Assembly: GCA_015711695.1 (NCBI GenBank)
Contig: JACVIW010000003.1
Span: 1-28,155, forward strand
Source of the DNA: Candidatus Geohydrothermomicrobium daggyaiense
GTDB lineage: Bacteria > Actinomycetota > Geothermincolia > Fen-727 > JACVIW01
DNA: 28,155 nt
Reading direction: 5' to 3'
Shown: positions 15,672-25,162 of the stretch, piece after piece
Numbering within the stretch: position 1 is the first letter of the stretch
Layout of the letters: every line of letters starts with the position of its first letter
Notes under the pieces: model-generated
What the model saw: the letters and a program-made list of their open reading frames with translations, nothing else
Database searches by the model: none
Told to the model about the DNA's origin: nothing
Made by a program: the position numbers and the translations under genes

Positions 15672-16988
15672 TTAGATGTTTTCCCTGTAAGGACGCACTT
15701 GAGGCGATGTTCTCGAGTTTAAGAGCCTTGCCCTGTCCGTAAAATTGAGGATGAGTGGCATAAAATCTTTACCGTATATCTGTCCGAGACAGCCGCGGGC
15801 ACACGATATTTCATTAAAACTCAAGACATCATCCGTTCTGGCTGTCGAGCCCGCGATCATCAGGGGCACGGGTTCACCGGAGTGCACGGTCCATTCCGAG
15901 CCGCCGGACGGGGTCGTGTGGTTGGAGGTGACTGCCAGAAGGATGTCCTCTCTTTTTGATAGTTGCTCCGAAAGCAAAAGGAAAGCCTTATCTATTTCCT
16001 CGCATATGCGCACCTTCATTTTCGGCCGTCCGCCGTGAGAAGCCTCGTCCGGAGCTTTCGTGTGAACCACAGCGAAATCACCGCCCGCATCAAGGAATCT
16101 TAAAGCGTGCTCTATCTTCAAAGATAGGTCCTCGCCGGGGGAAGCGCTATCGCTTTTCAGATGAGCGGCCTCAGGGAAATTGTCAGCATTTTCGAAAAGC
16201 ATGCCCAGGCAGCGAGTAAGACCAGCATAAAAGATGCCCCTTGCGGCAATGAGCGCGTCAAATCCCCACATCTCTTTGAATGACGGGAAAAACGTTATTC
16301 TCGAAGCCCATTTCGCCAAAACGTAATTAACAGGGGTCATCCCTTTTTCCAGCCTCGTGCGGTTAACCGGATGGTCTTCAAGAATCGCAGCAGACCACCT
16401 AATGAATCTGTTGACCTCAAAAGCTGTCACTCCCGCCTCTTTTCCGCTTTTCTCAAGAGGCGTGACCTCTTTTACTGGAAATCTGAAGTAAAGAGGGTCT
16501 GAATCGGTCACATACGTTGACGCCTCTTTTGGAAGTAGCATTAAAAAAAATGGGCCACCTATATGCTTTATTTCAGCCCTTAATTTTTCGGGTTTGTATT
16601 CTTCGAGGGATTCGGCGATTCTTAAAGCTTCTTCCTCAGCCAGATAGGCTGGCGATATCTGAACATAGCGCTCATTGCGGTCAATCATGGTGGTGGCTAA
16701 ATTCAACCGAATAACCACATCGCCCTCATGAACTCTGAGTTCCGCACCGAGCGCTTCAATAGCGCTTCTGCCCGGATAGGGAAACTCCCCATATCCGAGG
16801 ATATGCCAGTGGGCTAGATCGCTTCCAGCGCATGCCCCTGGGAAAAGCGGGTACATTATTCCACAGGAAGCCGTCTGGGCAATTCGGTCTATATTGGGTG
16901 TTTGCGCGGCTTGAAGGGGGGTTCTCATCCCCAGTATGCCCTGTGAGCGGTCAGCAATGCCATCCAGTATTACCAGTATCGCTTTCAA
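15672..16988 (-). CDS. apgM: Archaeal-type cofactor-independent phosphoglycerate mutase
   Basis: Alkaline-phosphatase-superfamily enzyme expected to interconvert 3- and 2-phosphoglycerate. TTG 16988 is the preferred start: GAGGAG (16998-17003) lies 9 nt from it but directly abuts the in-frame ATG at 16997. About 438 residues. Numbering from ATG 16997: metal-site Asp in VILDGIADR (D12), the nucleophile Ser in GSDLAHWHILGY (S59), HTKAPDEASHGG (312-323) with its Asp and His ligands, and a last ligand His in TVHSGEPVPL. The segment that normally reads D-H-S-T-P is VTSNHTTPSG here (N359), so one expected metal-ligand Asp is Asn. This could be a divergent PGM or a relative with another phosphoryl substrate. 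It follows the broken gene at 17076 by about 80 nt. Confidence 0.8.
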   Translation of the reverse strand: MKAILVILDGIADRSQGILGMRTPLQAAQTPNIDRIAQTASCGIMYPLFPGACAGSDLAHWHILGYGEFPYPGRSAIEALGAELRVHEGDVVIRLNLATTMIDRNERYVQISPAYLAEEEALRIAESLEEYKPEKLRAEIKHIGGPFFLMLLPKEASTYVTDSDPLYFRFPVKEVTPLEKSGKEAGVTAFEVNRFIRWSAAILEDHPVNRTRLEKGMTPVNYVLAKWASRITFFPSFKEMWGFDALIAARGIFYAGLTRCLGMLFENADNFPEAAHLKSDSASPGEDLSLKIEHALRFLDAGGDFAVVHTKAPDEASHGGRPKMKVRICEEIDKAFLLLSEQLSKREDILLAVTSNHTTPSGGSEWTVHSGEPVPLMIAGSTARTDDVLSFNEISCARGCLGQIYGKDFMPLILNFTDRARLLNSRTSPQVRPYRENI

Positions 16989-17075
16989 ATCAAACATCTC
17001 CTCTCAGCACTTTTTCAGCAGTTTTATATGATATGTTCGCGTAATCCGGTCGCGCGTTTTCAAAATCAATTACCC

Positions 17076-17835
17076 TTAATACCCTATAGCGAGTGGAAGA
17101 AAGAATTCGTTTAAGTAGAGCTCAATCTTATCAGCACGCACCCAGGCCTTACGCGCGGTAAAAATAGTTCGTCTCAAGAACACATTTCTTCTGATAGTCA
17201 TCCTCTTGCCAATCTCTCCGACGATCTCTGCTATTCGTTCTCCGGAAAAGATTTCAAACGGAGGCGTATAAAGTTTAACGCTCGTTTCTTCGAGCGTGTG
17301 TCGGATGGCCTGAACACTTCCCTGGACTGAATGATCTTTCTGCGAGCACCGTGAGACAGACTCTCACCGGCGAAGATTGCTCCGGATTTTGTCCTGATTG
17401 CAAGGGGAACGCGGCAGGCTCGAAGATAAGTGTGGCATGGTATGCAAACTGGGCTGAAACCGTAAATATATGGTACGCAAGAAATCTTCCTGCCCTGGAT
17501 CCTCGTCGCCGAGGAGGTGATATTACCCGGAACCGGAATGATCGTATACAGAATTCTTCTTCCGCGAGCTCGCGCGGTCGTCTTAAGTTTTCAAGCACTG
17601 CCTCAATGCTCCAGGAATCACTTCCCGAGCCAGCTATGAAGGGAAAGAAGAAATCGCATTTCCAGGTTTTCAAAGCGGTTTTTGCCTGGGCGTAACTGTC
17701 CCGTCCAGCAATTTCGAAAAGCGCCGCTTTTCTCCCAGAAAAGATTTCGATTATCGTGTTTATCATGTTCTTGTGTAATGAAACTGTACTGTAGAGGGCC
17801 TTAGAAGGATCGATTATACGCTTAAAATCTTCCAT
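17076..17835 (-). pseudogene. Frameshifted ATP-pyrophosphatase-like gene
   Basis: A coherent protein of about 253 residues can be read only by switching frame twice. Frame 1 (from ATG 17835) gives MEDFKRIIDPSKALY, FEIAGRDSYAQAKTAL and PFIAGSGSDSWSIEAVLEN. Near 17590 it must move by -1 to give ILYTIIPVPGN, FSPVCIPCHTYLRACRVPL and FAGESLSHGARRKII. Near 17330 it must move by -1 again to give QAIRHTLEETSVKLY, PPFEIFSGERIAEIVGEI and IELYLNEFFLPLAIGY, ending at TAA 17076. AGRDS resembles the phosphate loop of PP-loop ATPases, and CxPCH a metal or thiol site, but I do not recognise the exact family. Both breaks lack one base, so either the gene is decaying or the assembly has two single-base errors. 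It lies upstream of the phosphoglycerate mutase on the same strand. Confidence 0.75.
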
Positions 17836-18069
17836 TAGAGCTCTTTCAGGTTTTTCCTCAGAATGATGTTTTTTGCTTTTTGATTTTATATCTTACAAGG
17901 AGCGCATGATGTGTGGGTGATTATGATAAACGATGCGTTTTAAAAATCTCCCCGGCGATAAACATGGAAGCGGGCATTTTTTGATTCATGACATCTCGCG
18001 GCTGGGAGAGCTTTTTCGCTAAGGGGGTTCCATTTTTAAGGATAAGATAAGCAAAGAAGGTATTCTCTT

Positions 18070-18891
18070 ATGCTTGCAAAACAACGTTCTTTCGATGCGG
18101 TCGTGAGTTTCGATCCCGACTGGTCAGAGAAGCCAGAAGCGGCCGCCTCAGCTCTCCTTCCTGGCGGAGGCATTCTTTTCACTTATCCTGAAGAGATGGT
18201 TAGCCCAATAGACTATCTCGGCGGGCTCGGCGCTCGAAAGGCTCTCGTGCTGCTCGACATCCCCGTCTTCGGGACAGAAGACCTTTCACGCGAAAAGCCT
18301 TTCAGAGCGGTAGACCGGATTCTCTTAAGAACGGGTATTCCTCTTATTCCCTCGTATAAAGCGGGAAACACGGGGAAGGCACTCGCGCGGGAAATCCTTC
18401 GCGCGTACCCCCGATACAGGGTTATAGAAAGTTATCCTTTCGCTATTTTGAGATTTCTCTGGCTCATAAGGGATAAGCCTCGCGTCCTGAACGGACCGCT
18501 TGTTCCCGCTGTTGACCCCTACCGCTGGATGAAAGACTTTCCTCCCAGATATAAAAGAGCCCGCGCTATTAAGGAGCTGCGCTCGTCCTCACAGGCGGTT
18601 TATGACCTGATCGAGGTTTTTCTTCCATTTGCCGGTATAAAAAGTCTCAAGCCTGACCGCTTCGCGAAGCGGTCAGATCTTATGAGCCTCGCTCATGTTT
18701 ACGACAGCCTGATCGCCCTTGTTGCCGGAATGCTGTTTGCCGGGGGTTCTCCATGGAGTGTTATCGCCTCGGTTTCCGGAGAAGGCGGGTCCATTCTCCT
18801 CTTGCTGGATGAATATCTAAGAAGACGGATGGCTGGAATTTGCCCGCGCTTCAGGGCAAAGCAATCCTCAAGGGAAGCGCAAACGCCATAA
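18070..18891 (+). CDS. DUF429-like protein, possible RNase H-fold nuclease
   Basis: 273 residues; tentative family assignment. Points resembling DUF429 (predicted RNase H-fold nuclease) are acidic residues at expected places: D14 in VVSFDPDW, D63 in LLDIPVF, E120 in VIESYPFAIL, D212 in HVYDSLIALVAGML, and the late SGEGGSILL segment. No signal peptide or clear membrane helix is seen. ATG 18070 has GAAGG 9 nt upstream. The 234-nt gap before it is divergent from the broken minus-strand gene and shows no clear promoter. The gene carries a 24-bp perfect palindrome in its last third. It could instead be an unrelated conserved hypothetical. Confidence 0.55.
   Translation: MLAKQRSFDAVVSFDPDWSEKPEAAASALLPGGGILFTYPEEMVSPIDYLGGLGARKALVLLDIPVFGTEDLSREKPFRAVDRILLRTGIPLIPSYKAGNTGKALAREILRAYPRYRVIESYPFAILRFLWLIRDKPRVLNGPLVPAVDPYRWMKDFPPRYKRARAIKELRSSSQAVYDLIEVFLPFAGIKSLKPDRFAKRSDLMSLAHVYDSLIALVAGMLFAGGSPWSVIASVSGEGGSILLLLDEYLRRRMAGICPRFRAKQSSREAQTP
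18653..18676. repeat. 24-bp perfect palindrome inside the DUF429-like gene
   Basis: CTGACCGCTTCG followed directly by its reverse complement. It encodes about residues 195-202 (PDRFAKRS). As RNA it would fold into a tight GC-rich hairpin. It may be chance, a small inserted palindromic element that kept the frame, or a signal. Confidence 0.7.
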
Positions 18892-18972
18892 GCGATGAGA
18901 GAGTAAGTCGCGATCCCGGTTTGTTTTCCGCCACTCGAGGAACGCGCCTTTTGGAAACGAACCGGTTTCTGC

Positions 18973-18981
18973 TGGTATAAT
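18973..18981 (+). promoter_or_regulatory. Extended -10 promoter before the small exported protein
   Basis: TGG-TATAAT at 18973-18981 is a perfect extended -10 (TGnTATAAT). A weak -35, TTGGAA at 18951, is 19 nt upstream of the hexamer, longer than ideal, as extended -10 promoters tolerate. It lies 32 nt before the TTG start at 19014. Confidence 0.65.
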
Positions 18982-19013
18982 ACGTTAACGTCTTTGGAAA
19001 AGGAGGCTCGCTT

Positions 19014-19457
19014 TTGAAGGTGAAGGCATCGGTTCTCCTCCTCGTTGCTTCAATCATGGCTCTTGCAGTCCTTTCGTCCAGTTCATGCGCCAGGCGCCCG
19101 AATGCCGGGGCGGGTTTATCGGGAAGTAATTTTGCGGCGGGCGTGAAAACAGAGTCCAGGAAGAAGGCTTCCGGTCTGCTAAAGGACAGCAAACAGGCAG
19201 ACAGCCCTGTAGCCGCGGCGATAGATCATGCGGGTCGGTCTAACGCGGGATCCAATTTCGAGGCTCGTGAAGTTTGCATCACGGGACGCTGGGCTCGGGT
19301 TTCCCTTTTTCAGGTTGGCGTTCCCAGGGAAGAAGCCGTCGCTTTTGACGTGTTTCTCGTAAGAGAAAAGGATGGTGGCTGGGAAGTGGTTGAATGCGGA
19401 AATTCACTTACTCCCGATGATTTGCCCCGGGCACCCAAAGAATTATTTAAGAAATAG
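19014..19457 (+). CDS. Small exported protein, possible lipoprotein
   Basis: 147 residues, not recognised. TTG 19014 start with AGGAGG 7 nt upstream and its own extended -10 promoter. The N-terminus MKVKASVLLLVASIMALAV is a signal peptide ending in SSSSC; C25 could be lipidated, but the -3 residue is Ser rather than Leu, so the lipobox is imperfect. A Gly/Ser/Lys-rich linker (about 28-80) follows. The compact C-terminal domain (GRWARVSLFQVGVP, AFDVFLVREKDGGWEVVECG) resembles small secreted proteins whose last strand ends in 'GGWKVV'. Its last 11 bases overlap the end of the convergent UroD-like gene. Confidence 0.65.
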   Translation: MKVKASVLLLVASIMALAVLSSSSCARRPNAGAGLSGSNFAAGVKTESRKKASGLLKDSKQADSPVAAAIDHAGRSNAGSNFEAREVCITGRWARVSLFQVGVPREEAVAFDVFLVREKDGGWEVVECGNSLTPDDLPRAPKELFKK

Positions 19458-20592
19458 AAAGAGCTGCCTCCACCATCCATCTTAAATGTTTCGCGTCTAC
19501 GGCATTGCTGGTGTTTGTCGGCGCGAGAATGAAGCCTCCACCCTCCGCCTCCCGGACGCACTTTTCCACCTCTTTAAAGACTTCCTCTTTGCTCGCGTCA
19601 ACGAGGGTCCTCGTTATATCGATGTTTCCGCAGAGACAGAGCCTGCTCCCTATCCGTTTTCTCGCCTCCGCAATGGTAACACCTGCTGTGGGCTCGAGTG
19701 CGTGGACTCCGTCATATCCCCAGTCCGCTATCATCTGCAGAAGATCCAGCACGTTCCCGCATGAGTGAAACAGTATTTTTGCGCCTCCCGCGTGTGCGGC
19801 GTCGGCTATCCTCACGTAACTTTCACCGAAGAGTTCTTCGAGCGTTTCCGGGTTAAGCATTGGTCCGGAGCGGTAAGCAAGGTCATCAGCGAACCATATG
19901 ACCCTGATACCGCTTAGAGCGACGGCTCTTACAGCCTCAAGGGCGAGTTCCGTCCTGTATGCGATTATGTCTTTCAAAAAGCCTCGATCTTTGCGAAACC
20001 ATTTGACGAAGTTTGTGAATCCCATTCCTTCGGTAATATCCTGATGAAGGCTCACGCTGACGCCTGCCACGAGTGCTATCTTTCCTGACCAGAGGAAATT
20101 CATAAATGAAAAGTACAATCTCGCCAGCTTGGCGAATCTCGCGGGATCCGGCTTTTTGAATTTCCGCCAGGATTCCGGGTCGGTAATGACGCCTCCGTTA
20201 TACATACCGTATAACCCACCCGCGCCGTCATCTACCAGCCTGAAGATTCGTCCGGCAATGTCCTGAGCCTCCTGGTGGTTGATGAGACGCAGGCCGTAAT
20301 AACTAACAAGTCCCGCGTCGAAGCCGAGTTTTACATCGGCGCGGAGGGCGTTGGAAAAGTAGACGACCCCTCCGAGGTTGGGATGAGAAAGGGTGTTCCA
20401 GATTGGAGTGGTCTTGTCGATGAAGCGCGCAACCCAAGGTTTCTGCAAGTATCGAAAAACCGGGACATGCCTGACGCCGAGGGCGTCATCAATCGGTCTT
20501 GAGTCGAACAAAAGGGAGAATGTTGGTACTTTATCCGTTTTCTTTCCCTCGAGCGCGGCAAGGATCCTTTCCAGTTTATTCGTCTGGCTCAC
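19447..20592 (-). CDS. Uroporphyrinogen decarboxylase-fold protein (URO-D/MtaA superfamily)
   Basis: 381 residues, TIM-barrel URO-D superfamily. Some members decarboxylate uroporphyrinogen (HemE); others move methyl groups between corrinoids and thiols (MtaA, CmuA). H276 and C278 in LFHSCGN match the zinc-binding HxC of the methyltransferase branch. The third ligand Cys expected near ILAPTNTSNAV is not there; C319 and C321 lie in LCLCGNID. Haem synthesis is unlikely, because the N-terminal HemE motifs are absent. GTG 20592 overlaps the GGAGG ribosome site, so the true start is uncertain; CTG six codons in is the only near alternative. It is last in the acyl-CoA operon, 18 nt after an acyl-CoA dehydrogenase. 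Confidence 0.75.
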   Translation of the reverse strand: MSQTNKLERILAALEGKKTDKVPTFSLLFDSRPIDDALGVRHVPVFRYLQKPWVARFIDKTTPIWNTLSHPNLGGVVYFSNALRADVKLGFDAGLVSYYGLRLINHQEAQDIAGRIFRLVDDGAGGLYGMYNGGVITDPESWRKFKKPDPARFAKLARLYFSFMNFLWSGKIALVAGVSVSLHQDITEGMGFTNFVKWFRKDRGFLKDIIAYRTELALEAVRAVALSGIRVIWFADDLAYRSGPMLNPETLEELFGESYVRIADAAHAGGAKILFHSCGNVLDLLQMIADWGYDGVHALEPTAGVTIAEARKRIGSRLCLCGNIDITRTLVDASKEEVFKEVEKCVREAEGGGFILAPTNTSNAVDAKHLRWMVEAALSIS

Positions 20593-20610
20593 CTCCGGGT
20601 GCTTGATTCG

Positions 20611-21855
<1,245 letters not shown>

Positions 21856-21868
21856 TTTGTCTCACCCC

Positions 21869-22978
21869 TTAAACCATTGCCATTCCCTCGAGCATTGCGA
21901 AAGCGCGCGCGTTTCTGAACCAGAGTTCGGGAGGGTTGTCCCTTACGTATCCGTGTCCTCCCATAACCTGCACCGCCCCATCGCAAATCTTCATCGCTTT
22001 CTCGGCCGCGTAGTATTTCGCTATAGCCGCCTCTTTTGAAAACTCCTCGCCCCTGTCGCATTTCCATGCGGCTTCCCACACGAGCATGCGCGTGGCGTCG
22101 GTCTCAATGAACATCTCCGCGATCATGAAAGCTATCGCTTGCCTGGAGCCGATAGGCTCACCGAAAGCCACACGCTCTTTAGCGTAGTCTCTGGAGTGTT
22201 CCGCTGCGCGCCTCATCAAACCAACCGCCATGGCGGCAAGCGCCAATCTGGATCGGCTAACTAAGTTCAAAAAATCGATACCTCGCTCGCCCCCGATTTT
22301 TCTATCAAGTGGAACCCTCACACCGTTCAATGAAACCTCATAGGTAGCAAGCGCTTTCAGGCCCATGTTCTTTTCCCTTTCGCTTATCGAGAGATTCTCG
22401 GCGCCTGTTGGCACCATGAACGCTTCCACTCCCGCGAATCCGGCGCCGGGGTCGGTTGTCGCGAAGATGATGATGTCATCGGATTCTTTCGCAAGGGGAA
22501 CCAGGCACTTCTGCCCCGTAAGCACATACTCATTTCCATCCCGCACGGCGACTGTGGTCATTGCTGATGGGCAGAAGGAGTGCCTCGGCTCGAGAAGTGC
22601 TGCGCCTGAAGGTTTGAACTCTTCACCGCAGAAAGCGGGCAGGAATTCCTTTTTCTGTTCCTCGGTGCCATAAAGAAGGGTGGAGTAAGCGGCGACAGTG
22701 GGTGAGACTAGATGCATTGCTGCGGAGAGGTCACCGTGAGCCAGTTCCTCATAAGCAATGACCCCTGTGAGGGCTGAAGGGCTTTCTCCAAAGCCGCCAT
22801 ATTCCTCCGGGATGTTCGACGAGATTATTTCGAGTTCCCATCCTTTCTTTATAATCTCTTCGGATATCTCTCCCTTCTCATCTGATTCCCGCATTAAGGG
22901 TTCCATCTGGTCTGTAGCGAAGCTGGCTATGGTTTCCTTGACCATTGCCTGTTCTTCGCTTAATTCGAAAGAGACCAT
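21869..22978 (-). CDS. Acyl-CoA dehydrogenase (first of two)
   Basis: 369 residues of the acyl-CoA dehydrogenase fold. N-terminal helical domain FELSEEQAMVKETIASFA; the middle beta domain has a divergent AALLEPRHSFCPSAMTTVAV in place of the usual TEP-GSD FAD motif; C-terminal helices carry VQVMGGHGYVRDNPPELWFRNARA. The catalytic Glu is probably E364 in MLEGMAMV, but the protein stops 5 residues later, where most relatives have 20-30 more. ATG 22978 is preceded by AAGGAGG. The 110-nt gap upstream contains a 10-bp tandem repeat (TGCCTGGAGA twice, 23048-23067) and AT-rich sequence. Pairing with a second, more canonical dehydrogenase suggests a two-subunit enzyme or two steps of one pathway. Confidence 0.9.
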   Translation of the reverse strand: MVSFELSEEQAMVKETIASFATDQMEPLMRESDEKGEISEEIIKKGWELEIISSNIPEEYGGFGESPSALTGVIAYEELAHGDLSAAMHLVSPTVAAYSTLLYGTEEQKKEFLPAFCGEEFKPSGAALLEPRHSFCPSAMTTVAVRDGNEYVLTGQKCLVPLAKESDDIIIFATTDPGAGFAGVEAFMVPTGAENLSISEREKNMGLKALATYEVSLNGVRVPLDRKIGGERGIDFLNLVSRSRLALAAMAVGLMRRAAEHSRDYAKERVAFGEPIGSRQAIAFMIAEMFIETDATRMLVWEAAWKCDRGEEFSKEAAIAKYYAAEKAMKICDGAVQVMGGHGYVRDNPPELWFRNARAFAMLEGMAMV

Positions 22979-23088
22979 ACCTCATTCCTCCTTTTTGCTG
23001 ATTGCCTCGTAGTATCGTTCGATAAATTATATTAATTTTGTAATTTTGCCTGGAGATGCCTGGAGATCGTGTGCGATATCCGCAATTG

Positions 23089-24675
23089 TTAACTCCCTTC
23101 CGCATACTCTTTTTCAAGCTGTTTTCTGAGATCTCTTTTGAGCACTTTCATTGTCATTGTAAGGGGAAGTTCGTCCACTATCCGAATTTCTCTTGGAGCC
23201 TTGTATGCGGCGATCCGCTTCCTGCACCATTCGAGTATCTCCTCGGGTTTTGCCTCTTCCCCTTCTTTCAATTGCACGAACGCCACCGGAACTTCTCCCT
23301 TTGTAGGGTGTGTTCGGCCAACTACAGCAACTTCGAAGATTTTCGGGTGAGCGAGGATTTCTTCTTCCACTTCCCTTGAGAAAACCGAGTATCCACCGGC
23401 TTTTACCACATCCTTTTCCCGGTCAACGAAATACAAAAACCCGAGCCGGTCCCGGTAACCAATATCCCCGGTATGGAACCAGCCTCCTTTGAAAGCCTCC
23501 CGGGTCCTTTCTTCGTCTCCCCAGTATCCTTTCATTACATTCGGTCCACGAATCACAAACTCCCCAACTTCTCCCCGCTTTTTGAAGCGGCCGTCTTCTC
23601 CCATGACCCTGACTTTAACCCCGGGAACGGGTATCCCAACTGACCCAGGTCTGCGGAGAAAGTAAGGATTTACAGAGATGATGGGCGATGTTTCCACAAG
23701 TCCATATCCCTCGATGAACTTCCCACCGAGCGACTCGATGGCTTTTATCTGCTCAACGGGCATCGCGTCGGCGCCCGAGAACCAGTATCTCATACTTGAA
23801 AGGTCGTATTTTTCCGGATTACACTGGAGAAGCATGTTGTACATTGCGGGAACTCCGAGGAATATTGTGGCTCTGTACTTTTCTATCATTCTCAAAACTT
23901 TCTCCGGGTCGAAGAATCTCATCAGGTAACCGGAAGCGCCTGAATAGAATCCCCCGACTATTCCGGTGGTGAACCCGAATATATGCGCGAGAGGAAGAGC
24001 CATGACCCCGAAATCCTTCTTCCCGAGCCTGAGCATTCTGGCTGAAAGGGTTACTGTTGAGAGCAGATTCCTTGACGTGAGCATTGCTCCTTTGGGAAAG
24101 CCGGTGGTCCCGGAGGTATAAAAAATCGCGATTGGCTCGTCAGGGTTGATTTCAGCGGGGGCGATTTCGACATCCGTGTATCCGTCGGTGAGTTCATCTA
24201 TTGACCAGAACCCCTCAGGGACATCTTCCTGCTTGCCTGTCATTATCCAGTGCTCGATTTGCGGCAACCGCTCCTTCTGAGCGATATTCATGTTGTAAAG
24301 TTCGGGTTCTGTGATGAGGACCTTAGCGCCACAATCCGAGACGCAACCGGTGAGTTCCTCAGCCTTTAGCATATAGTTAAACGGGACGGTCATCGCGCCA
24401 ATTCTCGCGCACGCGGTAAAAAACATTCCCATCTCCGGGACATTCGTCAGGGCAAGGGCGACGCGGTCTCCTTTTTTCACCCCGAGTTTGTCTCTCATCG
24501 CCCCCGCTACCGCGTTGGCGGACTGGTAAGCGTCTTTGAAAGAAAGAGTGTTCCCTGTGTTGCCCGCGCCCAGATTGCGGTAGATTACCGGATGTTCACG
24601 GATGGCAAAAATTTTCTCCCCGAATTTTCGATACGCCCTGTCAACAAGATTGGCGACGGTAAGTCTGCTTAGCAT
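23089..24675 (-). CDS. AMP-forming acyl-CoA synthetase (fatty-acid--CoA ligase type)
   Basis: Activates a carboxylic acid to its CoA thioester through an acyl-adenylate; the first step for the dehydrogenases downstream. ATG 24675 is preferred over ATG 24702 because GGAAGGAAGG lies 4 nt before it and no ribosome site precedes the other. 528 residues. Seen: the ATP-binding loop YTSGTTGFPKGA (about 186-197), GYGLVETSP, the hinge YRDRLGFLYFVDREKD, VKAGGYSVFSREVEEEIL, and the C-terminal TMKVLKRDLRK holding the likely catalytic Lys, where the usual Gly before that Lys is Met. Substrate not predictable; fatty or aromatic acid. It is first in the minus-strand operon; a TTGGCG/TAGAAT pair in the 100 nt upstream is a weak promoter candidate (15-nt spacing). 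Confidence 0.93.
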   Translation of the reverse strand: MLSRLTVANLVDRAYRKFGEKIFAIREHPVIYRNLGAGNTGNTLSFKDAYQSANAVAGAMRDKLGVKKGDRVALALTNVPEMGMFFTACARIGAMTVPFNYMLKAEELTGCVSDCGAKVLITEPELYNMNIAQKERLPQIEHWIMTGKQEDVPEGFWSIDELTDGYTDVEIAPAEINPDEPIAIFYTSGTTGFPKGAMLTSRNLLSTVTLSARMLRLGKKDFGVMALPLAHIFGFTTGIVGGFYSGASGYLMRFFDPEKVLRMIEKYRATIFLGVPAMYNMLLQCNPEKYDLSSMRYWFSGADAMPVEQIKAIESLGGKFIEGYGLVETSPIISVNPYFLRRPGSVGIPVPGVKVRVMGEDGRFKKRGEVGEFVIRGPNVMKGYWGDEERTREAFKGGWFHTGDIGYRDRLGFLYFVDREKDVVKAGGYSVFSREVEEEILAHPKIFEVAVVGRTHPTKGEVPVAFVQLKEGEEAKPEEILEWCRKRIAAYKAPREIRIVDELPLTMTMKVLKRDLRKQLEKEYAEGS

Positions 24676-25048
24676 CGAGCCTTCCTTCCAGCGCGCGGGC
24701 ATATTCTATCTCATCCGCAGGTTATATTCTACTTATTTTATTTGTTCGCCAATGCCTTTCTCGCCAGAACTGAACTTGCTTGTGGAAAGTAGAGTTGGTC
24801 AGCCCAGGGCACATGGTGACTCGATAAGTGTTTGGGGCACGAGATTTGGTTTCGCGTGGTACTCCTGCGCACATAGTGCCTCGTGTGGCTAATCCTTTTA
24901 TTTCTGAGATTGGGTTTTCGAGACCATACCCCCTTGTAGATGTTAGAAATTTTTAGGTGGGGCAAAAAACCTTCATACATTGCCTGGCACATTTTCAATC
25001 ACCTTTTTGCGGAAAAAGTAATCCTGTCCCGCCGAATCTAGTTTTTTA

Positions 25049-25078
25049 TTGACAGTGTTTTTCAGCCGGGGATATTCT
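25049..25078 (+). promoter_or_regulatory. Probable promoter of the surface-protein gene
   Basis: A perfect -35 TTGACA (25049-25054) is followed after 18 nt by TATTCT (25073-25078), a 4/6 match to the -10 consensus. Transcription would start near 25085, giving a leader of about 115 nt. Confidence 0.6.
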
Positions 25079-25093
25079 TATTTCGTTAAAAAT

Positions 25094-25162
25094 CCTGATA
25101 AGTAGGCCGTGGCCGGCTATTTGCAGAAAACATCCAGGTGGCGAAAAGGCGACTAGGTTTTC
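25094..25162 (+). promoter_or_regulatory. Foldable 5' leader of the surface-protein gene
   Basis: A hairpin pairs AAGTAG (25100-25105) with CTATTT (25116-25121) and CCG with CGG inside a TGGC loop, and CTG/CAG can extend the base. A second stem pairs GAAAAC (25126-25131) with GTTTTC (25157-25162). An alternative outer stem, AAAA-T-CCT at about 25089 with AGGTTTT at 25155-25161, would enclose the first hairpin. No known riboswitch core was matched. Confidence 0.35.

Noticed and set aside
15423..15722. 99-codon plus-strand open frame
   Set aside because: It runs through the terminator hairpin and into the antisense of the phosphoglycerate mutase, has no ribosome site and no protein features.
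17351..17695. 114-codon plus-strand open frame opposite the broken gene
   Set aside because: The minus strand carries the coherent protein features; the plus frame has none.
24738..24998. 86-codon minus-strand open frame in the gap before the surface protein
   Set aside because: No ribosome site, no domain-like sequence, and it would overlap the likely promoter of the acyl-CoA operon.
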